64,000 nt of DNA, taken from assembly GCA_963775015.1 (NCBI GenBank), contig CAVZHI010000015.1, forward strand, positions 496,001-560,000, read 5' to 3'. The stretch is from JAEMQF01 sp963775015 (GTDB lineage Bacteria > Pseudomonadota > Gammaproteobacteria > Burkholderiales > Burkholderiaceae_C). Made by a program: the position numbers and the translations under genes. The notes beneath the pieces were generated by a model, which worked only from the letters and a program-made list of their open reading frames with translations, made no database searches and was not told the origin of the DNA. Position 1 is the stretch's first letter. Each line of letters begins with the position of its first letter. This document shows, in pieces, positions 26,147-35,703 of the stretch.

Positions 26147-26215
26147 GTCATCCCGGCGAAAGCCGGGATCCACCTTGGACGGCGCTCAGTGGATCCCGGC
26201 TTTCGCCGGGATGAC
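26147..26215. repeat. REP-type palindrome pair between nuoL and nuoM
   Basis: Two 27-base arms (26147-26173 and 26189-26215) are perfect inverted repeats of each other, and each contains its own palindrome CCCGGCGAAAGCCGGG. The spacer is 15 bases. This is the widespread proteobacterial extragenic palindrome type, seen also at 36.2 and 40.1 kb. A stable RNA hairpin here would sit inside the nuo mRNA. Confidence 0.85.
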
Positions 26216-26236
26216 GCGCAGCCACAGGGCCATCCC

Positions 26237-27730
26237 ATGGGTCTGTTGAGCCTGGCCATCTGGTTGCCGATCGCCGCCGGGGTGGTCCTGCTCGCGCTCG
26301 GCCGCGACGACCAGGCGACGAGCGTGCGCCGCTTCGCTTTGCTCGCCGCGGTCGTGAGCTTTCTCGTCACGCTGCCGCTCGTGAGCGGCTTCGACGCGGG
26401 GACCGCAGCGCTGCAGTTCCAGGAAAACGCAGCCTGGATCGCGCGCTTCAACGTGCGCTACCACCTCGGCGTCGACGGCCTGTCGCTCTGGTTCGTTCCG
26501 CTCACCGCGTTCATCACCGTGATCGTCGTGATTTCGGCGTGGGAGGTGATCGAACAGCGCGTGAACCAGTACATGGGCGCGTTCCTCATCCTCTCGGGGC
26601 TGATGATCGGCGTGTTCTGCGCCCTCGACGGCCTGCTGTTCTACGTCTTCTTCGAAGCGACGCTGATCCCGATGTACATCATCATCGGCGTCTGGGGCGG
26701 GCCGAACCGGGTCTACGCGGCGTTCAAGTTTTTTCTGTACACGCTCGCCGGCTCGCTGCTGATGCTGATCGCGCTGATCTACCTGTACTACAAATCAGGC
26801 GGCAGTTTCGACATTCTCACCTGGCACAAGCTGCCGCTGCCGGGCGGCGTGCAGTCGCTGTTGTTCTTTGCCTTCCTGCTCGCGTTCGCGGTCAAGGTGC
26901 CGATGTGGCCGGTACACACCTGGTTGCCCGACGCGCACGTCGAGGCGCCCACAGGCGGCTCGGTGGTGCTGGCGGCGATCATGCTCAAGCTCGGCGCCTA
27001 CGGTTTCCTGCGCTTCTCGCTGCCGATCACTCCCGACGCGAGCCACCAGTGGGCCTGGCTCATCGTCGCGCTGTCGTTGATTGCCGTGCTCTACATCGGC
27101 CTTGTCGCGCTGGTGCAGCAAGACATGAAGAAGCTCGTCGCGTATTCGTCGATCGCGCACATGGGCTTCGTGACGCTCGGCTTCTTCATCTTCGATGCGG
27201 CCGGCAGGGGCAACGAACTCGCCGTGTCGGGCGGCATTGTGCAGATGATTTCGCACGGCTTCATCTCGGGTGCGATGTTCCTGTGCATCGGCGTTCTCTA
27301 CGACCGGGTGCATTCGCGCGAGATCGCCGCGTATGGCGGCGTCGTCAACACAATGCCCAAGTTCGCAGCCTTCGCCGTGCTGTTTGCCATGGCGAATTGC
27401 GGCCTGCCCGGGACGAGCGGCTTTGTCGGCGAGTGGATGGTGATCCTCGGCGTGACCAAGGTCAACTTCTGGCTCGCCGCGCTCGCCGCAACGACGCTCG
27501 TGTTCGGCGCCGCGTACACGCTGTGGATGGTGAAGCGCGTCTACTTCGGTGCGATCGCGAACGACGACGTGAAGATGCTCGTCGACATCAACCCGCGCGA
27601 GTTCGTGATGCTGGGGTTGCTCGCGATCGCCGTGCTCTGGATGGGTCTCTACCCCAAGCCGTTCACCGACGCGATGCACGTGTCGGTGATCGAGTTGTTG
27701 AAGCATGTCGCCGTGTCGAAGTTGAACTGA
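26237..27730 (+). CDS. nuoM: NADH-quinone oxidoreductase subunit M
   Basis: NuoM, 497 aa, 14-helix antiporter-like proton pump subunit. Motifs: LFYVFFEATLIPMYIIIGVWGG with the essential Glu, VKVPMWPVHTWLPDAHVEAPTGGSV, and VAYSSIAHMGFV. The start at 26237 (MGLLSLAIWLPIAAG) is chosen because the longer frame reads through the REP element. Nine bases to nuoN. Confidence 0.97.
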   Translation: MGLLSLAIWLPIAAGVVLLALGRDDQATSVRRFALLAAVVSFLVTLPLVSGFDAGTAALQFQENAAWIARFNVRYHLGVDGLSLWFVPLTAFITVIVVISAWEVIEQRVNQYMGAFLILSGLMIGVFCALDGLLFYVFFEATLIPMYIIIGVWGGPNRVYAAFKFFLYTLAGSLLMLIALIYLYYKSGGSFDILTWHKLPLPGGVQSLLFFAFLLAFAVKVPMWPVHTWLPDAHVEAPTGGSVVLAAIMLKLGAYGFLRFSLPITPDASHQWAWLIVALSLIAVLYIGLVALVQQDMKKLVAYSSIAHMGFVTLGFFIFDAAGRGNELAVSGGIVQMISHGFISGAMFLCIGVLYDRVHSREIAAYGGVVNTMPKFAAFAVLFAMANCGLPGTSGFVGEWMVILGVTKVNFWLAALAATTLVFGAAYTLWMVKRVYFGAIANDDVKMLVDINPREFVMLGLLAIAVLWMGLYPKPFTDAMHVSVIELLKHVAVSKLN

Positions 27731-27739
27731 ACGCCCGGC

Positions 27740-29224
27740 ATGACAAACCTGATGAACTGGCAAGCCGTCTACCCCGAAGTCGTGCTGCTCACGATGGCGT
27801 GCATCGTGACGCTGCTCGACCTCTGGCTCACCGACCCGCAGAAGCGCCTCACCTACGCGCTGACGCAAGCCACGCTCGCGGCGGTCGCGCTGCTGCACCT
27901 GGCCGCATTCAACGCCGGCGCGACCGACTACGCGATGCAGCGCATGGTCGTCGCCGATCCGCTCGGCCACCTGCTCGGCTTTTTCGCGAGCGTGGCGGTG
28001 ATGATCTCGCTCGCCTACGCGCGGCCCTACGCGGCGCCGCGCGACATGCTCACGGGCGAGCTGTTCACGCTGTCGATGTTCTCGCTGCTCGGCATCCTGG
28101 TGATGCTGTCGGCGAACAATTTCCTCGTGATTTACCTCGGTCTGGAGCTGATGTCGCTGAGCCTTTATGCGCTCACCGCGCTGCGCCGCGATCACGCGCC
28201 GGCGACCGAAGCGGCGATGAAGTATTTCGTTCTCGGCGCGCTCGCGAGCGGCTTCCTGCTCTACGGCCTGTCGATGCTCTACGGCGCGACGGGTTCGCTC
28301 GAGCTGAGCGAGGTCTTCAAGGCGATCGGCACCGGCCAGGTGAACAAGGGCGTTCTGGTCCTGGGCGTCGTTTTTGTCGTCGCCGGTCTGGGCTTCAAGC
28401 TCGGCGCGGTGCCGTTCCACATGTGGGTGCCTGACGTCTACCAAGGCGCGCCGACGGCGATCACGCTGCTCATTGGCGGCGCGCCCAAACTCGCCGGATT
28501 CGCGATCACGATCCGCTTGCTCGTCGAGGGCCTGCTCGGTTTGGCGGTGGATTGGCAGCAGATGCTGATCGTTCTCTCGGTCGGCTCGATGCTGCTCGGC
28601 AACGTCGCGGCGATCGCACAGACGAACCTGAAGCGCATGCTCGCGTATTCGACGATCGCGCAAATGGGTTTCATGCTGCTTGGCCTGTGCTCGGGCGTCG
28701 TGAACAACAATACGTTGTCGGCGGCGAACGCGTACAGCTCGGCGATGTTCTACGTCATCACCTACGTGCTGACGACGCTCGGAACCTTCGGCCTCATCAT
28801 GCTGCTCTCGCGGCAAGGGTTCGAGGCCGAACATGTCGACGACTTCAAAGGCCTGGCGCGGCGCAGCCCGTGGTTTGCCGGCGTGATGGCGATCTTCATG
28901 TTCTCGCTCGCCGGGATTCCACCGACGGTGGGTTTCTACGCCAAGCTGTCGGTGCTGCAGGCGCTCGTGTCGACGAACATCACGGGCTACATCGTTCTTG
29001 CTGTCGCCGCGGTGCTGCTGTCGCTGGTCGGCGCGTACTACTACTTGCGCTTGGTGAAAGTGATGTTCTTCGACGAGCCGACGGATTCTCTGCCGATCGC
29101 GAGCACACGCGAGGTGCGCACCGTGCTGTCGCTGAACGGCGCCGCGGTGCTGATCTTCGGCCTGCTGCCGGGTGGGCTGATGGCGCTTTGCGCGCAGGCG
29201 ATCGTCAAAGCGCTCGCCACATGA
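27740..29224 (+). CDS. nuoN: NADH-quinone oxidoreductase subunit N
   Basis: NuoN, 494 aa, third antiporter-like subunit, next to NuoK. Motifs: FLVIYLGLELMSLSLYALTAL, LGFKLGAVPFHMWVPDVYQGAPTA, and LAYSTIAQMGFMLLG. It ends the nuo operon; its TGA overlaps an ATG (29221) that would suit the next gene but leads to a stop after four codons. Confidence 0.97.
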   Translation: MTNLMNWQAVYPEVVLLTMACIVTLLDLWLTDPQKRLTYALTQATLAAVALLHLAAFNAGATDYAMQRMVVADPLGHLLGFFASVAVMISLAYARPYAAPRDMLTGELFTLSMFSLLGILVMLSANNFLVIYLGLELMSLSLYALTALRRDHAPATEAAMKYFVLGALASGFLLYGLSMLYGATGSLELSEVFKAIGTGQVNKGVLVLGVVFVVAGLGFKLGAVPFHMWVPDVYQGAPTAITLLIGGAPKLAGFAITIRLLVEGLLGLAVDWQQMLIVLSVGSMLLGNVAAIAQTNLKRMLAYSTIAQMGFMLLGLCSGVVNNNTLSAANAYSSAMFYVITYVLTTLGTFGLIMLLSRQGFEAEHVDDFKGLARRSPWFAGVMAIFMFSLAGIPPTVGFYAKLSVLQALVSTNITGYIVLAVAAVLLSLVGAYYYLRLVKVMFFDEPTDSLPIASTREVRTVLSLNGAAVLIFGLLPGGLMALCAQAIVKALAT

Positions 29225-29231
29225 GCGCCGC

Positions 29232-29861
29232 TTGAACAAGGCCCACGACGCCGCGGCTTCGCCGCCCGACCCCGACGCCCACCTGCGCGAAACCGCGCTG
29301 CAAAGCGCTCAGGTCTACAAAGGCCACTTCCTGGACGTGCGGCGCGACGTCGTGCGCCTGCCCGACGCCTCGGACGCGTCGCGCGAGTACATCGTGCACC
29401 CGGGCGCGGTGATGGTGATCCCGTTGCTCGACGACGGCCGCCTCGTGATGGAGCGCCAATGGCGCCATCCGGTGCAGCGCACGATGCTCGAATTCCCGGC
29501 GGGCAAGTTGGAGGCCGGCGAAGCGCCGCTCGCCTGCGCGATGCGCGAACTCGCCGAAGAGACCGGCTACCGCGCAGCAGAATGGGCGCGCGCCGCGCAC
29601 ACGCACAACGCGATCGCCTACTCGACCGAAGCGATCGAGATCTGGTTCGCCCGCGGCCTGACCCTCGGGCCGCGGCACCTCGACGCGGGTGAGTTTCTCG
29701 ACGTCGTGATCCACAGCGCCGACGAGCTCCAGGCGCTCGCCGGCCGGGGCGAACTGACCGACGCCAAGACGCTCATCGGCCTGTTGTGGTTGCAGAATTG
29801 GCGCTCCGGCTTGTGGTCTATCGAGTGGCGCCCTGCGGCCGCTTGGGGCAGCAGCCGATAA
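29232..29861 (+). CDS. NUDIX hydrolase (ADP-ribose pyrophosphatase-like)
   Basis: NUDIX hydrolase, 209 aa or slightly different depending on the start, likely cleaving ADP-ribose or related nucleoside diphosphates. The Nudix box GKLEAGEAPLACAMREL followed by AEETGY fits Gx5Ex7REUxEExGU. The first in-frame start is TTG 29232. An ATG at 29221 overlapping the nuoN stop is out of frame by one base, which may be another indel. The product follows nuoN as in other burkholderial genomes. Start uncertain, family secure. Confidence 0.88.
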   Translation: MNKAHDAAASPPDPDAHLRETALQSAQVYKGHFLDVRRDVVRLPDASDASREYIVHPGAVMVIPLLDDGRLVMERQWRHPVQRTMLEFPAGKLEAGEAPLACAMRELAEETGYRAAEWARAAHTHNAIAYSTEAIEIWFARGLTLGPRHLDAGEFLDVVIHSADELQALAGRGELTDAKTLIGLLWLQNWRSGLWSIEWRPAAAWGSSR

Positions 29862-29868
29862 TCCCTGC

Positions 29869-30333
29869 ATGAAAGTCCTGGATCTGCGCTGCGGGCTCGA
29901 CCATCGGTTTGAAGGCTGGTTCGGTGGCGACACGGATTACGAGTCGCAACACGAGCGCGGCCTGATCGCGTGCCCGTTGTGCAACAGCACCGAAGTGACG
30001 CGCTTGCCGAGCGCGCCGCGCCTGAACGTCTCCGGCGCGCGCGAGCCGGTGCGCGAAACCGCGCTCGTGACGGCACAGGCCGGCGCGGACGTGGTCGAAC
30101 CCATCGCCGCGGCGCAGGCGGCCTGGATGCGCGCGGTGCGCCACATGATGGCGAACACGGTCGACGTGGGGCCGAGATTCGCCGAAGAAGCGCGCCGCAT
30201 CCACTACGGTGAAAAGGCGCAGCGCGGCATACGCGGTCAGGCGACGCGCGAAGAAGCCGAAGCGCTGCGCGACGAAGGCATCGAAGTCATGTCGGTGCCG
30301 CTGCCCGCGGGGCTGGCCGACGGCCTGCAGTAG
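29869..30333 (+). CDS. DUF1178 family protein
   Basis: Conserved protein of unknown function, 154 aa. Begins MKVLDLRCGLDHRFEGWFGG and has a CPLC pair (CPLCNSTEVTRLPSAP), typical of the DUF1178 N-terminal zinc-ribbon-like part. The C-terminal EEARRIHYGEKAQRGIRGQAT and GIEVMSVPLP are also family-like. Seven bases after the NUDIX gene, so probably cotranscribed at the end of the nuo unit. Function unknown. Confidence 0.85.
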   Translation: MKVLDLRCGLDHRFEGWFGGDTDYESQHERGLIACPLCNSTEVTRLPSAPRLNVSGAREPVRETALVTAQAGADVVEPIAAAQAAWMRAVRHMMANTVDVGPRFAEEARRIHYGEKAQRGIRGQATREEAEALRDEGIEVMSVPLPAGLADGLQ

Positions 30334-30375
30334 CCCGGCCCGGCGCTGCGGCGCGGCCTGCGGCGAGTTGCTCCC

Positions 30376-31779
30376 CTACAGCACGCGCCCCGGGTTCATC
30401 CGGTTCTGCGGGTCGAGCGCGGCTTTGACGGCGCGCATCAATTGAATCGCCACCGGCGACTTGCGCTTCACGAGTTCGTCGCGCTTGAGCGTGCCGATGC
30501 CGTGCTCGGCGGAGATCGAGCCGTCGCGCTCTGCAACCGCGTCGTAGACGATGGTGTTCACCGCGGCCTCGTGCTCGCGAACGAATTGCGCGCCGGATGC
30601 ACCCGCAGGCGCCTGCACGTTGTAGTGCAGGTTGCCGTCGCCGAGGTGGCCAAAGTCGACGATACGGCACGCGGGAAAGGCACGCTGCAACGCCGTGTCG
30701 GTCGCGGCGACGAAATCGGCGATGCGCGAAATCGGCAGCGCGATGTCGTGTTTGACGTTCGGCCCTTCCTGCGCCTGCGCGAGCGGGATCGATTCGCGCA
30801 AGTGCCACATCGTTTTCGACTGCTCGAGGCTCGCAGCGATCGCCGCGTTGCCGATCAGGCGCTGCTGGAGAGCGGCCTCGAGCATGCCCTCGAACAGTTG
30901 TGTCGCGTGGGTCTGGTTTTCGCTGTCGGACAGCTCGAGCAGCACGGTCCAGGGCGAGGGCGCCAAGGGTTGCGCGAGTTGCGGAAACTGCTTCCGCACC
31001 AAGTCGAGCGAAAAGCGGTTCATCGCCTCGAAACCGGTGAGCCCGGCACCAAAACGTTCGCGCGCCAGCTGCAGGAGCGCAATCGAGTCCTCGAGCGATT
31101 CGAGCGACGCCATCGCGGTGAGCCGCGCCGCAGGCATGGGCGTGAGTTTCAACGTTGCCGCGGTGATCACGCCGAGCGTTCCTTCGGCGCCGATGAACAG
31201 GTCGCGCAAGTCGTAACCCGTGTTGTCCTTGCGCAGGCCGGTGAGGCCGTGCCAGATTTCTCCCGCCGCGGTCACGACTTCGAGCCCGAGGCAGAGTTCG
31301 CGCGCGTTGCCGTAGCGCAGCACTTGCGTGCCGCCGGCGTTGGTGGAGAGGTTGCCGCCGATCGTGCAGCTGCCCTCGGCGGCCAGGCTCAGGCCGAACA
31401 GCAGCCCTTGCGCCGCGGCGGCTTCCTGCACCGTTTGCAGTACGCAACCGGCTTCCACGGTGATCGTCAAGTTCTGTGCGTCGAGGTGGCGGATCCGGTT
31501 CATCCGGGCCAGGCTCAGCAGAACCTGGGTTCCGCTCGTGTCGGGAACCGAGCCCCCCACGAGGCCGGTGTTGCCACCTTGCGGGACGAGCGTTGCGCCG
31601 AACGCCGCGCAGGCCTTCACGACGGATGCGACTTCCTTCGCATTGCCCGGTCGCACCACGGCCAGGGCGCGCCCCTCGTGGCGCTTGCGCCAGTCGACGA
31701 CGTACGCCGAGAGGTCGCCGTCGTGCAGAACATGGGGTGCGCCGACGACGCCGCGCAATTCGGTCAGGAGTGACGACAT
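30376..31779 (-). CDS. FAD-binding oxidase, GlcD / D-2-hydroxyglutarate dehydrogenase family
   Basis: FAD-linked oxidase, 467 aa, of the VAO/PCMH fold. The FAD-binding domain has LVPQGGNTGLVGGSVPD, CTIGGNLSTNAGG and GLRKDNTGYDLRDLFIGAEGTLGVIT; the C-terminal domain has HLGDGNLHYNV with metal-binding His, and GSISAEHGIGTLKRD. It likely oxidises a D-2-hydroxyacid (D-lactate, glycolate or D-2-hydroxyglutarate). It stands alone without glcE/glcF, which favours the single-subunit type. Convergent with the DUF1178 gene. Confidence 0.9.
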   Translation of the reverse strand: MSSLLTELRGVVGAPHVLHDGDLSAYVVDWRKRHEGRALAVVRPGNAKEVASVVKACAAFGATLVPQGGNTGLVGGSVPDTSGTQVLLSLARMNRIRHLDAQNLTITVEAGCVLQTVQEAAAAQGLLFGLSLAAEGSCTIGGNLSTNAGGTQVLRYGNARELCLGLEVVTAAGEIWHGLTGLRKDNTGYDLRDLFIGAEGTLGVITAATLKLTPMPAARLTAMASLESLEDSIALLQLARERFGAGLTGFEAMNRFSLDLVRKQFPQLAQPLAPSPWTVLLELSDSENQTHATQLFEGMLEAALQQRLIGNAAIAASLEQSKTMWHLRESIPLAQAQEGPNVKHDIALPISRIADFVAATDTALQRAFPACRIVDFGHLGDGNLHYNVQAPAGASGAQFVREHEAAVNTIVYDAVAERDGSISAEHGIGTLKRDELVKRKSPVAIQLMRAVKAALDPQNRMNPGRVL

Positions 31780-31792
31780 GGCTGGGGGCGAA

Positions 31793-32170
31793 TCACGAGT
31801 TGGCCACCTTGGCGCTGCGCAGGCGGGAGCGGATGTGCATGACGCAGGCGCCGAACAGCACCAGGCTCAGGGCAATTTCCAGGCTCGCGAGCAGCGTTGA
31901 TACGCCGCGTTCGGTGCTCGCGCGCAGCGCACCTTCGGCGACGTAAAGCCACAGCAGCAGGCTCAGCCAACGGTACGTCGGCATGCGGCACTTGAGCAAG
32001 CCGGACACGGCAAACGCCAAGGGAAGCACCTTCAAGGCGAGCGTGCCACGCCCGGTGGGCGCAAGCCACAGCTCCCAAGCCAAGCCGAGGGCGATGAGCC
32101 CCAAGGTGCTCGCCACGGCGATCGCGCGGCTGCATGCAACGGCAAAGGGCAGGGGCGGGGCAGCGGGCAT
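31793..32170 (-). CDS. DUF2069 family membrane protein
   Basis: Small membrane protein, 125 aa, with four predicted helices (about 14-32, 43-60, 66-82, 90-110) and GLLKCRMPTYRWLSLLLWLYVAEG, the DUF2069 pattern. Function unknown. It lies 13 bases upstream of the FAD oxidase on the same strand and only 11 bases from the divergent YihY-family gene, so the two promoters must overlap coding sequence. Confidence 0.8.
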   Translation of the reverse strand: MPAAPPLPFAVACSRAIAVASTLGLIALGLAWELWLAPTGRGTLALKVLPLAFAVSGLLKCRMPTYRWLSLLLWLYVAEGALRASTERGVSTLLASLEIALSLVLFGACVMHIRSRLRSAKVANS

Positions 32171-32181
32171 CGCTGGCTATC

Positions 32182-33450
32182 ATGCCAGCAATGGCGACCG
32201 GATCCGCACCCAAGACCAAACCCGTGACGGTCTCGTTCTCGGGTTTGCGCGACTGGGCTTCCGAATCGCTCACGGCGCTGCGCGGCTGGCCCTGGCTCGA
32301 GACGCTGCGCACCCTGCGCCTGCGTTTCTCGGAAGACCGGCTCGGCATCACGGCGAGCAGCCTGACGTTCACGACGCTCATTTCGCTGGTTCCGCTGGTC
32401 ACCGTGATGCTTGCCGTGTTCTCGGCGTTTCCGATGTTCGCGAACTTCCAGACGGCGCTGCAGAAGTATTTCCTGCAAAGCCTGGTTCCCGACACGATCG
32501 CGACACCGGTGCTCACCGCGCTGACGCAATTTGCCGCCAAGTCGAACCGACTCGGCACGGTGGGCCTGGTGGTGCTGCTCATCACGGCGCTGGCGCTGAT
32601 GCTGACGATCGACCGCACGCTGAACGCGATCTGGCGCGTGCGCACGCCGCGGCCGATTGCGCAGCGTGTGCTCGTCTACTGGGGCGCGGTGACGCTCGGC
32701 CCGCTGCTGCTCGGGGTGAGCCTGAGCGTGACGTCGTACGCCGTGTCGGTGTCGCAGGGATTGATCCATTCGCTGCCCGGCGGCGTGAACGTGCTGCTCG
32801 CCGCCATCGAGTTCACCTTGCTCGCCGGTGGTGCCGCGGCGCTGTTCCATTACGTTCCCAACACGCATGTGCAGTGGCGCCACGCGATCGCCGGCGGCGT
32901 GTTCGTCGCGATCGGCATGGACGTGGCGAAACGCGGCCTCGCCTGGTACCTGACGCAGGTGCCGAGCTACGCGATGGTCTACGGCGCGTTCGCCACCGTG
33001 CCGATTTTTCTGATCTGGATTTACCTCGGCTGGGTCATCGTGCTGCTCGGCGCCGTGACTGCAGCGTACGCACCAAGCTTGCAGATGCGCGTCGCGCGCT
33101 GGCCCGAAGGCCCGGGATCGCGCTTTCACCTCGCGGTCGCGCTGCTGCGCGAACTCGCGCGTGCCCAAGGCTCGGCGCAGCGCGGCCTGAGCCCGGCGCA
33201 GCTTGCCAAGGCGCTGCGGACCGACCCGCTGCAAATCGAGCCGATCCTCGACGAATTGCTCGCCATGGACTGGCTCGGGCGCCTGGACGAGCCCGGTCAG
33301 CCGCGTTTCGTCCTGCTTTGCGACACGGCGACGACCCCCGCCGAAGAACTGATCGCACGCCTGCTGCTCGAGCCGACACCCGACCTGGAAGGCATCTGGA
33401 GCCGCGCCGGCTTCGGTCAGGCGCGCTTGCAGGAGTTCTTGCGCGTCTGA
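32182..33450 (+). CDS. YihY/UPF0761 family inner-membrane protein
   Basis: YihY-family (formerly misnamed RNase BN) membrane protein, 422 aa. The core has FSEDRLGITASSLTFTTLISLVPLVTVMLAVFSAFP, then ITALALMLTIDRTLNAIWRV, and IFLIWIYLGWVIVLLGA, with six helices to about residue 300. A soluble C-terminal extension of about 120 residues resembles a winged-helix fold (LSPAQLAKALRTDPLQIEPILDEL). An ATG at 32191 is an alternative start. Function not established. Confidence 0.85.
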   Translation: MPAMATGSAPKTKPVTVSFSGLRDWASESLTALRGWPWLETLRTLRLRFSEDRLGITASSLTFTTLISLVPLVTVMLAVFSAFPMFANFQTALQKYFLQSLVPDTIATPVLTALTQFAAKSNRLGTVGLVVLLITALALMLTIDRTLNAIWRVRTPRPIAQRVLVYWGAVTLGPLLLGVSLSVTSYAVSVSQGLIHSLPGGVNVLLAAIEFTLLAGGAAALFHYVPNTHVQWRHAIAGGVFVAIGMDVAKRGLAWYLTQVPSYAMVYGAFATVPIFLIWIYLGWVIVLLGAVTAAYAPSLQMRVARWPEGPGSRFHLAVALLRELARAQGSAQRGLSPAQLAKALRTDPLQIEPILDELLAMDWLGRLDEPGQPRFVLLCDTATTPAEELIARLLLEPTPDLEGIWSRAGFGQARLQEFLRV

Positions 33451-33461
33451 GGTGGGCTCGA

Positions 33462-34273
33462 CTATCCGAGCGCCTCACGCAACGCCTGCAACACCTCCTC
33501 CGGCGCCTCGGCCATCATGTCGTGCCCGGCGGGAATGTCGACAACGTGAGCCTTCAGCGCTTGCGCGAGTTCGCGCGCCTGGCGCGGCGCGGTCATCTGG
33601 TCGCGCTCGCCGAGCAGCAGCGTCGCCGGGCAGCGCACCTTTGCCGCCGCCTGCATGCCACCGGCATAGCGGTCGCACAGCGTGAAGTCGTGGTGGAACA
33701 GATTCACACCGTGCTGTGCAGCCTGGACGCGGCGCATCAGCGCGCGCAGGCCCCCCGGCACCCACGCACCCGGGCCGGGGTAGGCGGGCTTGGGGCCGAA
33801 GGTCGAGTGCGAAAAGGCGTTCACCATGTCGATCGCCGTGAGCGGCGCGTCGCGCGCGGTGTCGAGCAGCGCCGCCGACACCTTCATCGGGTACGCCGTG
33901 CCGAGCAACGCGAGGCGCGTGACGCGCTGCGGCGCCTGTGCCGCGGCCTCGAGCGCGATCAACGACCCCATGCTGTGCCCAACCAGCGCCGCGCAATTGA
34001 CGCCTGCGCGATCGAGCAGCGCCAGCACCCATTGCCCGAGCGCCTCCACGCTTTGCAGCGGCGCGCCGTGGCTGCGCGCGTGGCCGGGCAGGTCGGGCGC
34101 GAGCACCGCGTGGCCGTGGTGCGCGAACCAGCGCGCGAGCAGCGTCCAGACGCTGTGGTCGGCAGCGCGCCGTGAATGAAGACGATGCACGGCAGGCGCG
34201 CATCGAACGCCTTGCCGCCGGTGTAGGCGTACGCAGTGGCCTTGCCGGTGGGACTGTCGACGAGCAGTTCCAT
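33462..34273 (-). CDS. Alpha/beta hydrolase (frame broken as read)
   Basis: Alpha/beta-hydrolase-fold protein, about 270 aa once corrected. The N-terminus from 34273 reads MELLVDSPTGKATAYAYTGG then LPCIVFIHGAL (oxyanion HG). One G is missing near 34163, after which the other frame continues ADHSVWTLLARWFAHHGHAV. Nucleophile elbow GHSMGS, acid in LLGERDQMT, and catalytic His in IPAGHDMMAEAPEE. Substrate unknown. Its ATG shares one base with the metY stop, so the two are coupled. The indel is probably an artefact, because both halves are well conserved. Confidence 0.8.
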
Positions 34274-35605
34274 CAGGCACCGCCTTTCGCGCCGGTTCCC
34301 GCTTTTTCCGCCGCCTTCAGCGCGCGTTTCAGGTCGTCGAGCAGGTCGTCGGGGTCTTCCAGGCCGATCGAGAGGCGGATCGTTCCCGGCGTGATGCCGG
34401 CCAATCCGAGCGCCGCGTCGTCCATGCGGAAATGCGTGGTGGAGGCGGGGTGGATCACGAGGGAGCGGCAATCGCCGACGTTGGCCAGGTGCGAGAAGAT
34501 CTTCAGCGCTTCGATGAAGGCGCGGCCCTGTTCGCGCGAGCCGCGCAAGTCGAAACTGAACACCGCGCCGCAACCGCGCGGCAGGAGCTTTTTCGCGAGC
34601 TCATGGTGCGGGTGCGACTCGAGCTCGGGGTACGCCACGGCAGCGACCATCGGCTGTTTGACGAGGAATTCGACCACCTTGCGCGTGTTCTGCACATGCC
34701 GCGCCATGCGCAGCGGCAGCGTCTCGAGGCCCTGCAGGATGAGCCACGCGGTGTGCGGGCTCATGCACGCGCCGAAGTCGCGCAGACCTTCGCGGCGCGC
34801 GCGCAGCAGGAACGCGCCGGTGCTGCTCTCTTCGCTGAACACCATGCCATGAAAGCCGGCGTAAGGCTGCGTCAGCTCGGGGAAACGCCCGAACTGGGCC
34901 GACGCGGCGTCCCAGTCGAATTGACCTGAATCAACGACGAGGCCGCCGATCACGGTGCCGTGGCCGCAGAGGAACTTGGTCGCCGAGTGGTAGATCAGGT
35001 CTGCGCCGAGGCTGAACGGCTGCATCAGGTAAGGCGTCGTGAAAGTCGAGTCGACAAGCAGCGGAATGCCTTGCTCGTGGGCGACGCTGCTGACGGTCGG
35101 AATGTCGAGCACGTCCAGCCCCGGATTGCCGAGCGTCTCGCCGAACAGCAGCTTCGTGTTCGGCCGGATCGCTGCGCGCCATGCGTCGATGTCGGCGGGG
35201 CGCACGAACGTCGTCTGCGATGCCGAAGCGCGCCAGCGTGTAGTGCAGCAGGTTGTGCGAGCCGCCGTAGAGCGCGCTCGACGCGACGATGTGCGAGCCC
35301 GCGCCGGCGAGCGTCGCAATCGCCAGGTGCAGGGCCGCCTGGCCGCTCGCCGTGGCGATCGCGCCCACGCCGCCCTCCAGCGCCGCGATGCGTTCTTCGA
35401 GCACCGCGTTGGTCGGGTTCGAGATCCGGCTGTAGACATGGCCGGCGCGCTCCATGTTGAACAGCGACGCCGCGTGCTCGCTGTTCTCGAACACGAACGA
35501 CGTGCTGAGGTGGATCGGCACGGCGCGCGCGCCGGTGGCGGGGTCGGGGCTCGCGCCGGCGTGCAGCGCGAGGGTGTCGAAACCAGGATCTGAAAAACCG
35601 GCCAT
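34273..35605 (-). CDS. metY: O-acetylhomoserine sulfhydrylase (frame broken as read)
   Basis: PLP enzyme of the Cys/Met metabolism family making homocysteine from O-acetylhomoserine and sulphide, about 443 aa. N-terminal half from 35605: FDTLALHAGASPDPATGA, PIHLSTSFVF, YSRISNPTNAVLEER, TASGQAALHLAI. An extra base around 35217 breaks the frame after LARFGI. The other frame then continues TTFVRPADIDAW, PLLVDSTFTTPYL and the PLP lysine in HSATKFLCGHGT, ending SIGLEDPDDLLDDLKRAL. Length and YSRISNPT favour MetY over MetZ or MetB. Divergent from the CBS gene across a 98-base gap. Confidence 0.85.
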
Positions 35606-35703
35606 GGTGGAGTCCGATTCGCCTGCGGCGTGGGGTTGTGGGGGATGCCTTCTCAGGGAATTGTGGGCTATATTGGTTCCCGTCGGCCGGCAAGGAGAGA
35701 CCC

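Noticed and set aside
32134..32181. YihY-family start 16 codons upstream
   Set aside because: It would lie inside the divergent DUF2069 gene and adds residues not typical of the family.
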